A DNA stretch of 64,000 nucleotides from Atherix ibis. Lineage: Eukaryota > Arthropoda > Insecta > Diptera > Athericidae. This document shows positions 49,611-62,243 of the stretch, one piece after another. Every line of letters begins with the position of its first letter. Within the stretch, counting starts at the first letter, position 1. The stretch covers positions 50,971,667-51,035,666 of the forward strand of contig OY282610.1 in the NCBI GenBank assembly GCA_958298945.1, given 5' to 3'. The translations under genes were made by a program, and so were the position numbers. The notes beneath the pieces are model-generated. The model saw nothing but the letters and a program-made list of their open reading frames with translations, was not told where the DNA came from and did not search any database.

Positions 49611-51596
49611 GAATTTTTTCTCAAAACCACCAACAAAAATTTATCCAGAAAGAATTTTCTCATTCCAATGAGAATAATATGAATTGGAGAAGCTTTGCCT
49701 GAAAGTGCACAATCATACCCCAAACAAACATCTCCAAAAAACCACCATTTTCATAGAGAAAAACAAATTTTAAGAGAAAGTGGACTCAGTGTAATAATTG
49801 TTGCCTCCTATTTTTTGAGAAAACTGGGTGCCTGGTGTAAAAATTGGATTTTCGTGAATATTGTCACAAATTTTCGAATTTTTGTGGTTTTTTGCATATC
49901 TTTAGGTGGTCAATTTATTTTGCGTTCAGTAAATAAAAAATTTAATTTTAGGCAATTTTTTTTTAATAGTGCTCACAAAAATTTATTCTGAAAGGATATT
50001 CCTTTTTCGATCAGGATAATATGGATCTAGAAGGCTATGTTAAAGTGTATGTAATGAAACCATGAAACAAATTGCCATTTTTATCCAAAAAAGCAAACTT
50101 TATTTTTAAAAAAATACAGCGAACTTTAGGTATTTTTTTTTAAAACGCCTGGAAAAAATTTTCCTGTAAGGACTTTTTTAGTCCGATCAGGATAATAAGA
50201 ATAATTATTAGTTTCACATATGTATGCGCATTAACATCATTAAACAAATTTTCGAAAAAATTTCCTTTTTCATGGAAAAATAGAAATTTAAAAAAAAATT
50301 TAATGATCTTTTGGCAAATTTTTCTCAAAACTCCCACCGAAATTTATCGTGACATGTCATTTTCCTTCCAATCATTATATTAAGAGTCATAGAAGGTTTG
50401 CCTGAAAGTGTCCAATGACATCACAAAATAAATTCTAAAAAACCTTAATTTTTATACAAAAAAAACGAATTTTAATAAAGAAAACAATTAATTTTATGAA
50501 TTTTTTCTCAAAATCACCAACAAAAATTTATCCAGAAAGGATATTCTCATTCCAATCGAGAAAATATGTATTGGAGAAGCTTTGCCTGAAAGTACGCAAT
50601 GACACCATAAAAACAATTCTAAAAACCTTAATTTGTATACAAAAAAAAACGAATTTTAGGAAAGAAAACTATAAATTTTATGAATTTTTTCTCAAAATCA
50701 CCAACAAAAATTTATCCAGAAAGGATATTCTCATTCCAATCGAAAAAATATGCATTGGAGAAGCTTTGCCTAAAAGTACGCAATGACACCATAAAAACCG
50801 TTCTAAAAACCTTAATTTTTATACAAAAAAAACGAATTTTAAGAAAGAAAACCATAAATTTTATGAATTTTTTCTCAAAATCACCAACAAAAATTTATCC
50901 AGAAATGATATTCTCATTCCAATCGAGAAAATATGCATTGGAGAAGCTTTGCCTGAAAGTACGCAATGACACCATAAAAACAATTCTAAAAACCTTAATT
51001 TTTATAAAAAAAAAATGAATTTTAAGAAAGAAAACCATAAATTTTATGAATTTTTTCTCAAAACCACCAACAAAAATTTATCCAGAAAGGATATTCTCAT
51101 TCCAATCGAGAAAATATGTATTGGAGAAGCTTTGCCTGAAAGTACGCAATGACACCATAAAAACAATTCTAAAAACCTTAATTTGTATACAAAAAAAAAC
51201 GAATTTTAGGAAAGAAAACTATAAATTTTATGAATTTTTTCTCAAAATCACCAACAAAAATTTATCCAGAAAGGATATTCTCATTCCAATCGAGAAAATA
51301 TGCATTGGAGAAGCTTTGCCTAAAAGTACGCAATAACACCATAAAAACCGTTCTAAAAACCTTAATTTTTATACAAAAAAAACGAATTTTAAGAAAGAAA
51401 ACCATAAATTTTATGAATTTTTTCTCAAAATCACCAACAAAAATTTATCCAGAAATGATATTCTCATTCCAATCGAGAAAATATGCATTGGAGAAGCTTT
51501 GCCTAAAGTACGCAATGACACCATAAAAACAATTCTAAAAACCTTAATTTTTATAAAAAAAAAATGAATTTTAAGAAAGAAAACCATAAATTTTAT
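49611..51596 (+). repeat. HOR unit U32, 1986 bp, n = 6 including a hybrid monomer
   Basis: S order is alpha, beta, omega, hybrid (51048), beta, omega. Omega therefore appears twice, as if two S runs had been fused. The last omega lacks one A (GCCTAAAGTACGC). The core has TTGCGTTCAG, TTCATGGAAAAAT and GTGTCCAATGACATCAC. Confidence 0.94.
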
Positions 51597-53061
51597 GAAT
51601 TTTTTCTCAAAACCACCAACAAAAATTTATCCAGAAAGAATTTTCTCATTCCAATGAGAATAATATGAATTGGAGAAGCTTTGCCTGAAAGTGCACAATC
51701 ATACCCCAAACAAACATCTCCAAAAAACCACCATTTTCATAGAGAAAAACAAATTTTAAGAGAAAGTGGACTCAGTGTAATAATTGTTGCCTCCTATTTT
51801 TTGAGAAAACTGGGTGCCTGGTGTAAAAATTGGATTTTCGTGAATATTGTCACAAATTTTCGAATTTTTGTGGTTTTTTGCATATCTTTAGGTGGTCAAT
51901 TTATTTTGCTTTCAGTAAATAAAAAATTTAATTTTAGGCAATTTTTTTTTAATAGTGCTCACAAAAATTTATTCTGAAAGGATATTCCTTTTTCGATCAG
52001 GATAATATGGATCTAGAAGGCTATGTTAAAGTGTATGTAATGAAACCATGAAACAAATTGCCATTTTTATCCAAAAAAGCAAACTTTATTTTTAAAAAAA
52101 TACAGCGAACTTTAGGTATTTTTTTTTAAAACGCCTGGAAAAAATTTTCCTGTAAGGACTTTTTTAGTCCGATCAGGATAATAAGAATAATTATTAGTTT
52201 CACATATGTATGCGCTTTAACATCATTAAACAAATTTTCGAAAAAATTTCCTTTTTCATAGAAAAATAGAAATTTAAAAAAAAATTTAATGATCTTTTGG
52301 CAAATTTTTCTCAAAACTCCCACCGAAATTTATCGTGACAGGTCATATTCCTTCCAATCATTATATTAAGAGTCATAGAAGGTTTGCCTGAAAGTGTGCA
52401 ATGACACCACAAAATAAATTCTAAAAAACCTTAATTTGTATACAAAAAAAACGAATTTTAAGAAAGAAAACTATAAATTTTATGAATTTTTTCTCAAAAT
52501 CACCAACAAAAATTTATCCAGAAAGGATATTCTCATTCCAATCGAGAAAATATGTTTTGGAGAAGCTTTACCTGAAAGTACGCAATGACACCATAAAAAC
52601 AATTCTAAAAACCTTAATTTGTATACAAAAAAAAACGAATTTTAGGAAAGAAAACTATAAATTTTGTGAATTTTTTCTCAAAATCACCAACAAAAATTTA
52701 TCCAGAAAGGATATTCTCATTCCAATCGAGAAAATATGCATTGGAGAAGCTTTGCCTAAAAGTACGCAATGACACCATAAAAACCGTTCTAAAAACCTTA
52801 ATTTTTATACAAAAAAAACGAATTTTAATAAAGAAAACAATTAATTTTATGAATTTTTTCTCAAAATCACCAACAAAAATTTATCCAGAAAGGATATTCT
52901 CATTCCAATCGAGAAAATATGCATTGGAGAAGCTTTGCCTAAAAGTACGCAATGACACCATAAAAACCGTTCTAAAAACCTTAATTTTTATACAAAAAAA
53001 ACGAATTTTAATAAAGAAAACAATTAATTTTATGAATTTTTTCTCAAAATCACCAACAAAA
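50710..53061 (+). repeat. 2352 bp duplication, left copy
   Basis: Contains the hybrid monomer, the A-less omega, the U33 core and its first three S. All recur 2352 bp downstream: hybrid 51048/53400, GCCTAAAGTACGC near 51500/53852, GCGCTTTAACATC, GACAGGTCATATTCC. CGAAAAAATATGC at 50741 and 53093 but not at 55445 confines the breakpoint to about 50,680-50,741. Confidence 0.9.
51048..51231 (+). repeat. Hybrid monomer: C1 start fused to alpha S
   Basis: Begins as C1 (CTCAAAACCACC, preceded by AAAAAATGAATTTTAAG as C1 normally is) but continues as alpha S (GAAAGGATATTC, TGTATTGG, GCAATGACACCATAAAAAC). The switch lies between ACCACC and GAAAGG, inside the shared stretch AACAAAAATTTATCCAGAAA. It is a crossover or conversion junction between C1 and an alpha S. 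Confidence 0.92.
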
Positions 53062-53948
53062 ATTTATCCAGAAAGGATATTCTCATTCCAATCGAAAAAA
53101 TATGCATTGGAGAAGCTTTGCCTAAAAGTACGCAATGACACCATAAAAACCGTTCTAAAAACCTTAATTTTTATACAAAAAAAACGAATTTTAAGAAAGA
53201 AAACCATAAATTTTATGAATTTTTTCTCAAAATCACCAACAAAAATTTATCCAGAAATGATATTCTCATTCCAATCGAGAAAATATGCATTGGAGAAGCT
53301 TTGCCTGAAAGTACGCAATGACACCATAAAAACAATTCTAAAAACCTTAATTTTTATAAAAAAAAAATGAATTTTAAGAAAGAAAACCATAAATTTTATG
53401 AATTTTTTCTCAAAACCACCAACAAAAATTTATCCAGAAAGGATATTCTCATTCCAATCGAGAAAATATGTATTGGAGAAGCTTTGCCTGAAAGTACGCA
53501 ATGACACCATAAAAACAATTCTAAAAACCTTAATTTGTATACAAAAAAAAACGAATTTTAGGAAAGAAAACTATAAATTTTATGAATTTTTTCTCAAAAT
53601 CACCAACAAAAATTTATCCAGAAAGGATATTCTCATTCCAATCGAGAAAATATGCATTGGAGAAGCTTTGCCTAAAAGTACGCAATGACACCATAAAAAC
53701 CGTTCTAAAAACCTTAATTTTTATACAAAAAAAACGAATTTTAAGAAAGAAAACCATAAATTTTATGAATTTTTTCTCAAAATCACCAACAAAAATTTAT
53801 CCAGAAATGATATTCTCATTCCAATCGAGAAAATATGCATTGGAGAAGCTTTGCCTAAAGTACGCAATGACACCATAAAAACAATTCTAAAAACCTTAAT
53901 TTTTATAAAAAAAAAATGAATTTTAAGAAAGAAAACCATAAATTTTAT
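51597..53948 (+). repeat. HOR unit U33, 2352 bp, n = 8 (longest unit)
   Basis: Eight S, including a second hybrid at 53400. S order is alpha, beta, beta, beta, omega, hybrid, beta, omega. The core has GCGCTTTAACATC, GACAGGTCATATTCC and TGTTTTGGAGAAGC with GCTTTACC in the first S, all shared with U34. It arose with the 2352 bp duplication of about 50.7-53.1 kb. Confidence 0.95.
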
Positions 53949-55413
53949 GAATTTTTTCTCAAAACCACCAACAAAAATTTATCCAGAAAGAATTTTCTCA
54001 TTCCAATGAGAATAATATGAATTGGAGAAGCTTTGCCTGAAAGTGCACAATCATACCCCAAACAAACATCTCCAAAAAACCACCATTTTCATAGAGAAAA
54101 ACAAATTTTAAGAGAAAGTGGACTCAGTGTAATAATTGTTGCCTCCTATTTTTTGAGAAAACTGGGTGCCTGGTGTAAAAATTGGATTTTCGTGAATATT
54201 GTCACAAATTTTCGAATTTTTGTGGTTTTTTGCATATCTTTAGGTGGTCAATTTATTTTGCTTTCAGTAAATAAAAAATTTAATTTTAGGCAATTTTTTT
54301 TTAATAGTGCTCACAAAAATTTATTCTGAAAGGATATTCCTTTTTCGATCAGGATAATATGGATCTAGAAGGCTATGTTAAAGTGTATGTAATGAAACCA
54401 TGAAACAAATTGCCATTTTTATCCAAAAAAGCAAACTTTATTTTTAAAAAAATACAGCGAACTTTAGGTATTTTTTTTTAAAACGCCTGGAAAAAATTTT
54501 CCTGTAAGGACTTTTTTAGTCCGATCAGGATAATAAGAATAATTATTAGTTTCACATATGTATGCGCTTTAACATCATTAAACAAATTTTCGAAAAAATT
54601 TCCTTTTTCATAGAAAAATAGAAATTTAAAAAAAAATTTAATGATCTTTTGGCAAATTTTTCTCAAAACTCCCACCGAAATTTATCGTGACAGGTCATAT
54701 TCCTTCCAATCATTATATTAAGAGTCATAGAAGGTTTGCCTGAAAGTGTGCAATGACACCACAAAATAAATTCTAAAAAACCTTAATTTGTATACAAAAA
54801 AAACGAATTTTAAGAAAGAAAACTATAAATTTTATGAATTTTTTCTCAAAATCACCAACAAAAATTTATCCAGAAAGGATATTCTCATTCCAATCGAGAA
54901 AATATGTTTTGGAGAAGCTTTACCTGAAAGTACGCAATGACACCATAAAAACAATTCTAAAAACCTTAATTTGTATACAAAAAAAAACGAATTTTAGGAA
55001 AGAAAACTATAAATTTTGTGAATTTTTTCTCAAAATCACCAACAAAAATTTATCCAGAAAGGATATTCTCATTCCAATCGAGAAAATATGCATTGGAGAA
55101 GCTTTGCCTAAAAGTACGCAATGACACCATAAAAACCGTTCTAAAAACCTTAATTTTTATACAAAAAAAACGAATTTTAATAAAGAAAACAATTAATTTT
55201 ATGAATTTTTTCTCAAAATCACCAACAAAAATTTATCCAGAAAGGATATTCTCATTCCAATCGAGAAAATATGCATTGGAGAAGCTTTGCCTAAAAGTAC
55301 GCAATGACACCATAAAAACCGTTCTAAAAACCTTAATTTTTATACAAAAAAAACGAATTTTAATAAAGAAAACAATTAATTTTATGAATTTTTTCTCAAA
55401 ATCACCAACAAAA
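53062..55413 (+). repeat. 2352 bp duplication, right copy
   Basis: Second copy. Its right end lies between the linker i at about 55,384 and the CGAGAAAATATGC at 55,445, where the left-copy variant is missing. The unit boundaries cut across it, which is why U33 gained two extra omega/hybrid monomers while U34 did not. Confidence 0.9.
53400..53583 (+). repeat. Second copy of the C1/alpha hybrid monomer
   Basis: Same switch as at 51048, exactly 2352 bp downstream, with the same flanks (TTTATAAAAAAAAAATG before, beta and GCCTAAAGTACGC omega after). It was copied by duplication, not formed again. Confidence 0.92.
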
Positions 55414-55568
55414 ATTTATCCAGAAAGGATATTCTCATTCCAATCGAGAAAATATGCATTGGAGAAGCTTTGCCTAAAAGTACGCAATGACACCATAAAA
55501 ACCGTTCTAAAAACCTTAATTTTTATACAAAAAAAACGAATTTTAAGAAAGAAAACTATAAATTTTAT
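53949..55568 (+). repeat. HOR unit U34, 1620 bp, n = 4
   Basis: Shares GCGCTTTAACATC, GACAGGTCATATTCC, TGTTTTGG and AAATTTTGTGAATTT with U33 at +2352. S order is alpha, beta, beta, beta. No separate omega remains because the following C1 is an omega/C1 hybrid. Confidence 0.94.
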
Positions 55569-55738
55569 GAATTTTTTCTCAAAATCACCAACAAAAATTT
55601 ATCCAGAAATGATATTCTCATTCCAATCGAGAAAATATGCATTGGAGAAGCTTTGCCTAAAAGTGCACAATCATACCCCAAACAAACATCTCCAAAAAAC
55701 CACCATTTTCATAGAGAAAAACAAATTTTAAGAGAAAG
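55569..55738 (+). repeat. Hybrid monomer: omega S start fused to C1 end
   Basis: The 5' part is omega S (CTCAAAATCACC, AAATGATATTC, CGAGAAAATATGCATTGG, GCCTAAAAG). From GTGCACAATCATACCCC onward it is C1. The switch lies in the shared AGAAGCTTTGCC region near 55645-55668. It is the reciprocal kind of junction to the hybrids at 51048 and 53400, and it removed one monomer. Confidence 0.93.
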
Positions 55739-57190
55739 TGGACTCAGTGTTATAATTGTTGCCTCCTATTTTTTGAGAAAACTGGGTGCCTGGTGTAAAA
55801 ATTGGATTTTCGTGAATATTGTCACAAATTTTCGAATTTTTGTGGTTTTTTGCATATCTTTTGGTGGTCAATTTATTTTGCTTTCAGTAAATAAAAAATT
55901 TAATTTTAGGCAATTTTTTTTTAATAGTGCTCACAAAAATTTATTCTGAAAGGATATTCCTTTTTCGATCAGGATAATATGGATCTAGAAGGTTATGTTA
56001 AAGTGTATGTAATGAAACCATGAAACAAATTGCCATTTTTATCCAAAAAAGCAAATTTTATTTTTAAAAAAATACAGCGAACTTAAGGTATTTTTTTTTA
56101 AAACGCCCGGAAAAAATTTTCCTGTAAGGACTTTTTTTGTCCGATCAGGATAATAAGAATAATTATTAGTTTCACATATGTATGCGCATTAACATCATTA
56201 AACAAATTTTCGAAAAAATTTCCTTTTTCATAGAAAAATAGAAATTTAAAAAAAAATTTAATGATCTTTTGGCAAATTTTTCTCAAAACTCCCACCGAAA
56301 TTTATCGTGACATGTCATTTTCCTTCCAATCATTATATTAAGAGTCATAGAAGGTTTGCCTGAAAGTGTGCAATGACACCACAAAATAAATTCTAAAAAA
56401 CCTTAATTTTTATACAAAAAAAACGAATTTTAATAAAGAAAACAATTAATTTTATGAATTTTTTCTCAAAATCACCAACAAAAATTTATCCAGAAAGGAT
56501 ATTCTCATTCCAATCGAGAAAATATGTATTGGAGAAGCTTTGCCTGAAAGTACGCAATGACACCATAAAAACAATTCTAAAAACCTTAATTTGTATACAA
56601 AAAAAAAACGAATTTTAAGAAAGAAAACTATAAATTTTATGAATTTTTTCTCAAAATCACCAACAAAAATTTATCCAGAAAGAATATTCTCATTCCAATC
56701 GAGAAAATATGTATTGGAGAAGCTTTGCCTGAAAGTACGCAATGACACCATAAAAACAATTCTAAAAACCTTAATTTTTATACAAAAAAAAACGAATTTT
56801 AGGAAAGAAAACTATAAATTTTATGAATTTTTTCTCAAAATCATCAACAAAAATTTATCCAGAAATGATATTCTCATTCCAATCGAGAAAATATGCATTG
56901 GAGAAGCTTTGCCTAAAAGTACGCAATGACACCATAAAAACCGTTCTAAAAACCCTAATTTTTATACAAAAAAAACGAATTTTAAGAAAGAAAACCATAA
57001 ATTTTATGAATTTTTTCTCAAAATCACCAACAAAAATTTATCCAGAAATGATATTCTCATTCCAATCGAGAAAATATGCATTGGAGAAGCTTTGCCTGAA
57101 AGTACGCAATGACACCATAAAAACAATTCTAAAAACCTTAATTTTTATACAAAAAAAATGAATTTTAAGGAAGAAAACCATAAATTTTGT
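55569..57190 (+). repeat. HOR unit U35, 1622 bp, n = 4, hybrid C1
   Basis: After the hybrid C1, the core has GTGTTATAATTG and CTTTTGGTGG in C2 (shared with U36 and U38), GAAGGTTATG, AACTTAAGGTATT, ACGCCCGG and TTTTTTTGTCCG. The third S has AATCATCAAC and is omega-like. Confidence 0.94.
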
Positions 57191-58815
57191 GAATTTTTTC
57201 TCAAAACCACCAACAAAAATTTATCCAGAAAGAATTTTCTCATTCCAATGAGAATAATATGAATTGGAGAAGCTTTGCCTGAAAGTGCACAATCATACCC
57301 CAAACAAACATCTCCAAAAAACCACCATTTTCATAGAGAAAAACAAATTTTAAGAGAAAGTGGACTCAGTGTTATAATTGTTGCCTCCTATTTTTTGAGA
57401 AAACTGGGTGCCTGGTGTAAAAATTGGATTTTCGTGAATATTGTCACAAATTTTCGAATTTTTGTGGTTTTTTGCATATCTTTTGGTGGTCAATTTATTT
57501 TGCTTTCAGTAAATAAAAAATTTAATTTTAGGCAATTTTTTTTTAATAGTGCTCACAAAAATTTATTCTGAAAGGTTATTCCTTTTTCGATCAGGATAAT
57601 ATGGATCTAGAAGGCTATGTTAAAGTGTATGTAATGAAACCATGAAACAAATTGCCATTTTTATCCAAAAAAGCAAACTTTATTTTTAAAAAAACACAGC
57701 GAACTTAAGGTATTTTTTTTTAAAACGCCTGGAAAAAATTTTCCTGTAAGGACTTTTTTTGTCCGATCAGGATAATAAGAATAATTATTAGTTTCACATA
57801 TGTATGCGCATTAACATCATTAAACAAATTTTCGAAAAAATTTCCTTTTTCATAGAAAAATAGAAATTTAAAAAAAAATTTAATGATCTTTTGGCAAATT
57901 TTTCTCAAAACTCCCACCGAAATTTATCGTGACATATCATTTTCCTTCCAATCATTATATTAAGAGTCATAGAAGGTTTGCCTGAAAGTGTGCAATGACA
58001 CCACAAAATAAATTCTAAAAAACCTTAATTTTTATATAAAAAAAACGAATTTTAATAAAGAAAACAATTAATTTTATGAATTTTTTCTCAAAATCACCAA
58101 CAAAAATTTATCCAGAAAAGATATTCTCATTCCAATCGAGAAAATATGTATTGGAGAAGCTTTGCCTGAAAGTACGCAATGGCACCATAAAAACAATTCT
58201 AAAAACCTTAATTTGTATACAAAAAAAAAAACGAATTTTAAGAAAGAAAACTATAAATTTTATGAATTTTTTCTCAAAATCACCAACAAAAATTTATCCA
58301 GAAAGGATATTCTCATTTCAATCGAGAAAATATGTATTGGAGAAGCTTTGCCTGAAAGTACGCAATGACACCATAAAAACAATTCTAAAAACCTTAATTT
58401 TTATACAAAAAAAAACGAATTTTAGGAAAGAAAACCATAAATTTTATGAATTTTTTCTCAAAATCACCAACAAAAATTTATCCAGAAATGATATTCTCAT
58501 TCCAATCGAGCAAATATGCATTGGAGAACCTTTGCCTGAAAGTACGCAATAACACCATAAAAACAATTCTAAAAACCTTAATTTTTATACAAAAAAAAAA
58601 CGAATTTTAGGAAAGAAAACTATAAATTTTATGAATTTTTTCTCAAAATCATCAACAAAAATTTATCCAGAAAGGATATTCTCATTCCAATCGAGAAAAT
58701 ATGCATTGGAGAAGCTTTGCCTGAAAGTACGCAATAACACCATAAAAACAATTCTAAAAACCTTAATTTTTATACAAAAAAAATGAATTTTAAGAAAGAA
58801 AACCATAAATTTTAT
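57191..58815 (+). repeat. HOR unit U36, 1625 bp, n = 4
   Basis: Markers are GTGTTATAATTG, CTTTTGGTGG, GAAAGGTTATTCC in C3 (shared with U38), AAAAACACAGCG, GACATATCATTTTCC and TTTATATAAAAAA. C1 has AAATTTTGTGAATTT. The third S has CGAGCAAATATGC, also in U37. Confidence 0.93.
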
Positions 58816-60621
58816 GAATTTTTTCTCAAAACCACCAACAAAAATTTATCCAGAAAGAATTTTCTCATTCCAATGAGAATAATATGAATTGGAGAAGCTT
58901 TGCCTGAAAGTGCACAATCATACCCCAAACAAACATCTCCAAAAAACCACCATTTTCATAGAGAAAAACAAATTTTAAGAGAAAGTGGACTCAGTGTAAT
59001 AATTGTTGCCTCCTATTTTTTGAGAAAACTGGGTGCCTGGTGTAAAAATAGGATTTTCGTGAATATTGTCACAAATTTTCGAATTTTTGTGGTTTTTTGC
59101 ATATCTTTAGGTGGTCAATTTATTTTGCTTTCAGTAAATAAAAAATTTAATTTTAGGCAATTTTTTTTTAATAGTGCTCACAAAAATTTATTCTGAAAGG
59201 ATATTCCTTTTTCGATCAGGATAATATGGATCTAGAAGGCTATGTTAAAGTGTATGTAATGAAACCATGAAACAAATTGCCATTTTTATCCAAAAAAGCA
59301 AAATTTATTTTTAAAAAAATACAGCGAACTTTAGGTATTTTTTTTTAAAACGCCTGGAAAAAATTTTCCTGTAAGGACTTTTTTAGTCCGATCAGGATAA
59401 TAAGAATAATTATTAGTTTCACATATGTATGCGCATTAACATCATTAAACCAATTTTCGAAAAAATTTCCTTTTTCATAGAAAAATAGAAATTTAAAAAA
59501 AAATTTAATGATCTTTTGGCAAATTTTTCTCAAAACTCCCACCGAAATTTATCGTGACATGTCATTTTCCTTCCAATCATTATATTAAGAGTCATAGAAG
59601 GTTTGCCTGAAAGTGTGCAATGACACCACAAAATAAATTCTAAAAAACCTTAATTTTTATACAAAAAAAAACGAATTTTAATAAAGAAAACAATTAATTT
59701 TATGAATTTTTTCTCAAAATCACCAACAAAAATTTATCCAGAAAGGATATTCTCATTCCAATCGAGAAAATATGTATTGGAGAAACTTTGCCTGAAAGTA
59801 CGCAATGACACCATAAAAACAATTCTAAAAACCTTAATTTGTATACAAAAAAAAACGAATTTTAAGAAAGAAAACTATAAATTTTATGAATTTTTTCTCA
59901 AAGTCACCAACAAAAATTTATCCAGAAAGGATATTCTCATTCCAATCGAGAAAATATGTATTGGAGAAGCTTTGCCTAAAAGTACGCAATGACACCATAA
60001 AAACAATTCTAAAAACCTTAATTTTTATACAAAAAAAAACGAATTTTAGGAAAGAAAACTATAAATTTTATGAATTTTTTCTCAAAATCACCAACAAAAA
60101 TTTATCCAGAAAGGATATTCTCATTCCAATCGAGAAAATATGTATTGGAGAAAATTTGCCTAAAAGTACGCAATGACACCATAAAAACCGTTCTAAAAAC
60201 CTTAATTTTTATACAAAAAAAACGAATTTTAATAAAGAAAACAATTAATTTTATGAATTTTTTCTCAAAATCACCAACAAAAATTTATCCAGAAAGGATA
60301 TTCTCATTCCAATCGAGAAAATATGCATTGGAGAAGCTTTGCCTAAAAGTACGCAATGACACCATAAAAACCGTTCTAAAAACCTTAATTTTTATACAAA
60401 AAAAAACGAATTTTAAGAAAGAAAACCATAAATTTTATGAATTTTTTCTCAAAATCACCAACAAAAATTTATCCAGAAATGATATTCTCATTCCAATCGA
60501 GCAAATATGCATTGGAGAAGCTTTGCCTGAAAGTACGCAATGACACCATAAAAACAATTCTAAAAACCTTCATTTTTATACAAAAAAAATGAATTTTAAG
60601 AAAGAAAACCATAAATTTTGT
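58816..60621 (+). repeat. HOR unit U37, 1806 bp, n = 5
   Basis: C2 has AAAAATAGGATTTTC. GCAAAATTTATT in C3, ATTAAACCAATTTT in C4, GAGAAACTTTGCC in the first S and CTCAAAGTCACC in the second all recur in U39 about 3428 bp downstream. The third S has GGAGAAAATTTGCC, which loses its HindIII site. Confidence 0.94.
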
Positions 60622-62243
60622 GAATTTTTTCTCAAAACCACCAACAAAAATTTATCCAGAAAGAATTTTCTCATTCCAATGAGAATAATATGAATTGGAG
60701 AAGCTTTGCCTGAAAGTGCACAATCATACCCCAAACAAACATCTCCAAAAAACCACCATTTTCATAGAGAAAAACAAATTTTAAGAGAAAGTGGACTCAG
60801 TGTTATAATTGTTGCCTCCTATTTTTTGAGAAAACTGGGTGCCTGGTGTAAAAATTGGATTTTCGTGAATATTGTCACAAATTTTCGAATTTTTGTGGTT
60901 TTTTGCATATCTTTTGGTGGTCAATTTATTTTGCTTTCAGTAAATAAAAAATTTAATTTTAGGCAATTTTTTTTTAATAGTGCTCACAAAAATTTATTCT
61001 GAAAGGTTATTCCTTTTTCGATCAGGATAATATGGATCTAGAAGGCTATGTTAAAGTGTATGTAATGAAACCATGAAACAAATTGCCATTTTTATCCAAA
61101 AAAGCAAACTTTATTTTTAAAAAAATACAGCGAACTTTAGGTATTTTTTTTTAAAACGCCTGGAAAAAATTTTCCTGTAAGGACTTTTTTAGTCCGATCA
61201 GGATAATAAGAATAATTATTAGTTTCACATATGTATGCGCATTAACATCATTAAACAAATTTTCGAAAAAATTTCCTTTTTCATAGAAAAATAGAAATTT
61301 AAAAAAAAATTTAATGATCTTTTGGCAAATTTTTCTCAAAACTCCCACCGAAATTTATCGTGACATGTCATTTTCCTTCCATATCATTATATTAAGAGTC
61401 ATAGAAGGTTTGCCTGAAAGTGTGCAATGACACCACAAAATAAATTCTAAAAAACCTTAATTTTTATACAAAAAAAACGAATTTCAATAAAGAAAACAAT
61501 TAATTTTATGAATTTTTTCTCAAAATCACCAACAAAAATTTATCCAGAAAGGATATTCTCATTCCAATCGAGAAAATATGTATCGGAGAAGCTTTGCCTG
61601 AAAGTACGCAATGACACCATAAAAACAATTCTAAAAACCTTAATTTGTATACAAAAAAAAACGAATTTTAAGAAAGAAAACTATAAATTTTATGAATTTT
61701 TTCTCAAAATCACCAACAAAAATTTATCCAGAAAGGATATTCTCATTCCAATCGAGAAAATATGTATTGGAGAAGCTTTGCCTGAAAGTACGCAATGACA
61801 CCATAAAAACAATTCTAAAAACCTTAATTTTTATACAAAAAAAAACGAATTTTAGGAAAGAAAACTATAAATTTTATGAATTTTTTCTCAAAATCATCAA
61901 CAAAAATTTATCCAGAAAGGATATTCTCATTCCAATCGAGAAAATATGCATTGGAGAAGCTTTGCCTAAAAGTACGCAATGACACCATAAAAACAGTTCT
62001 AAAAACCTTAATTTTTATACAAAAAAAACGAATTTTAAGAAAGAAAACCATAAATTTTATGAATTTTTTCTCAAAATCACCAACAAAAATTTATCCAGAA
62101 ATGATATTCTCATTCCAATCGAGAAAATATGCATTGGAGAAGCTTTGCCTGAAAGTACGCAATGACACCATAAAAACAATTCTAAAAACCTTAATTTTTA
62201 TACAAAAAAAATGAATTTTAAGAAAGAAAACCATAAATTTTAT
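60622..62243 (+). repeat. HOR unit U38, 1622 bp, n = 4
   Basis: Shares GTGTTATAATTG, CTTTTGGTGG and GAAAGGTTATTCC with U36 at about +3431. Private changes are CCATATCATTAT in C5, GAATTTCAATAAAG, TGTATCGGAG and AAAACAGTTC. Confidence 0.94.
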
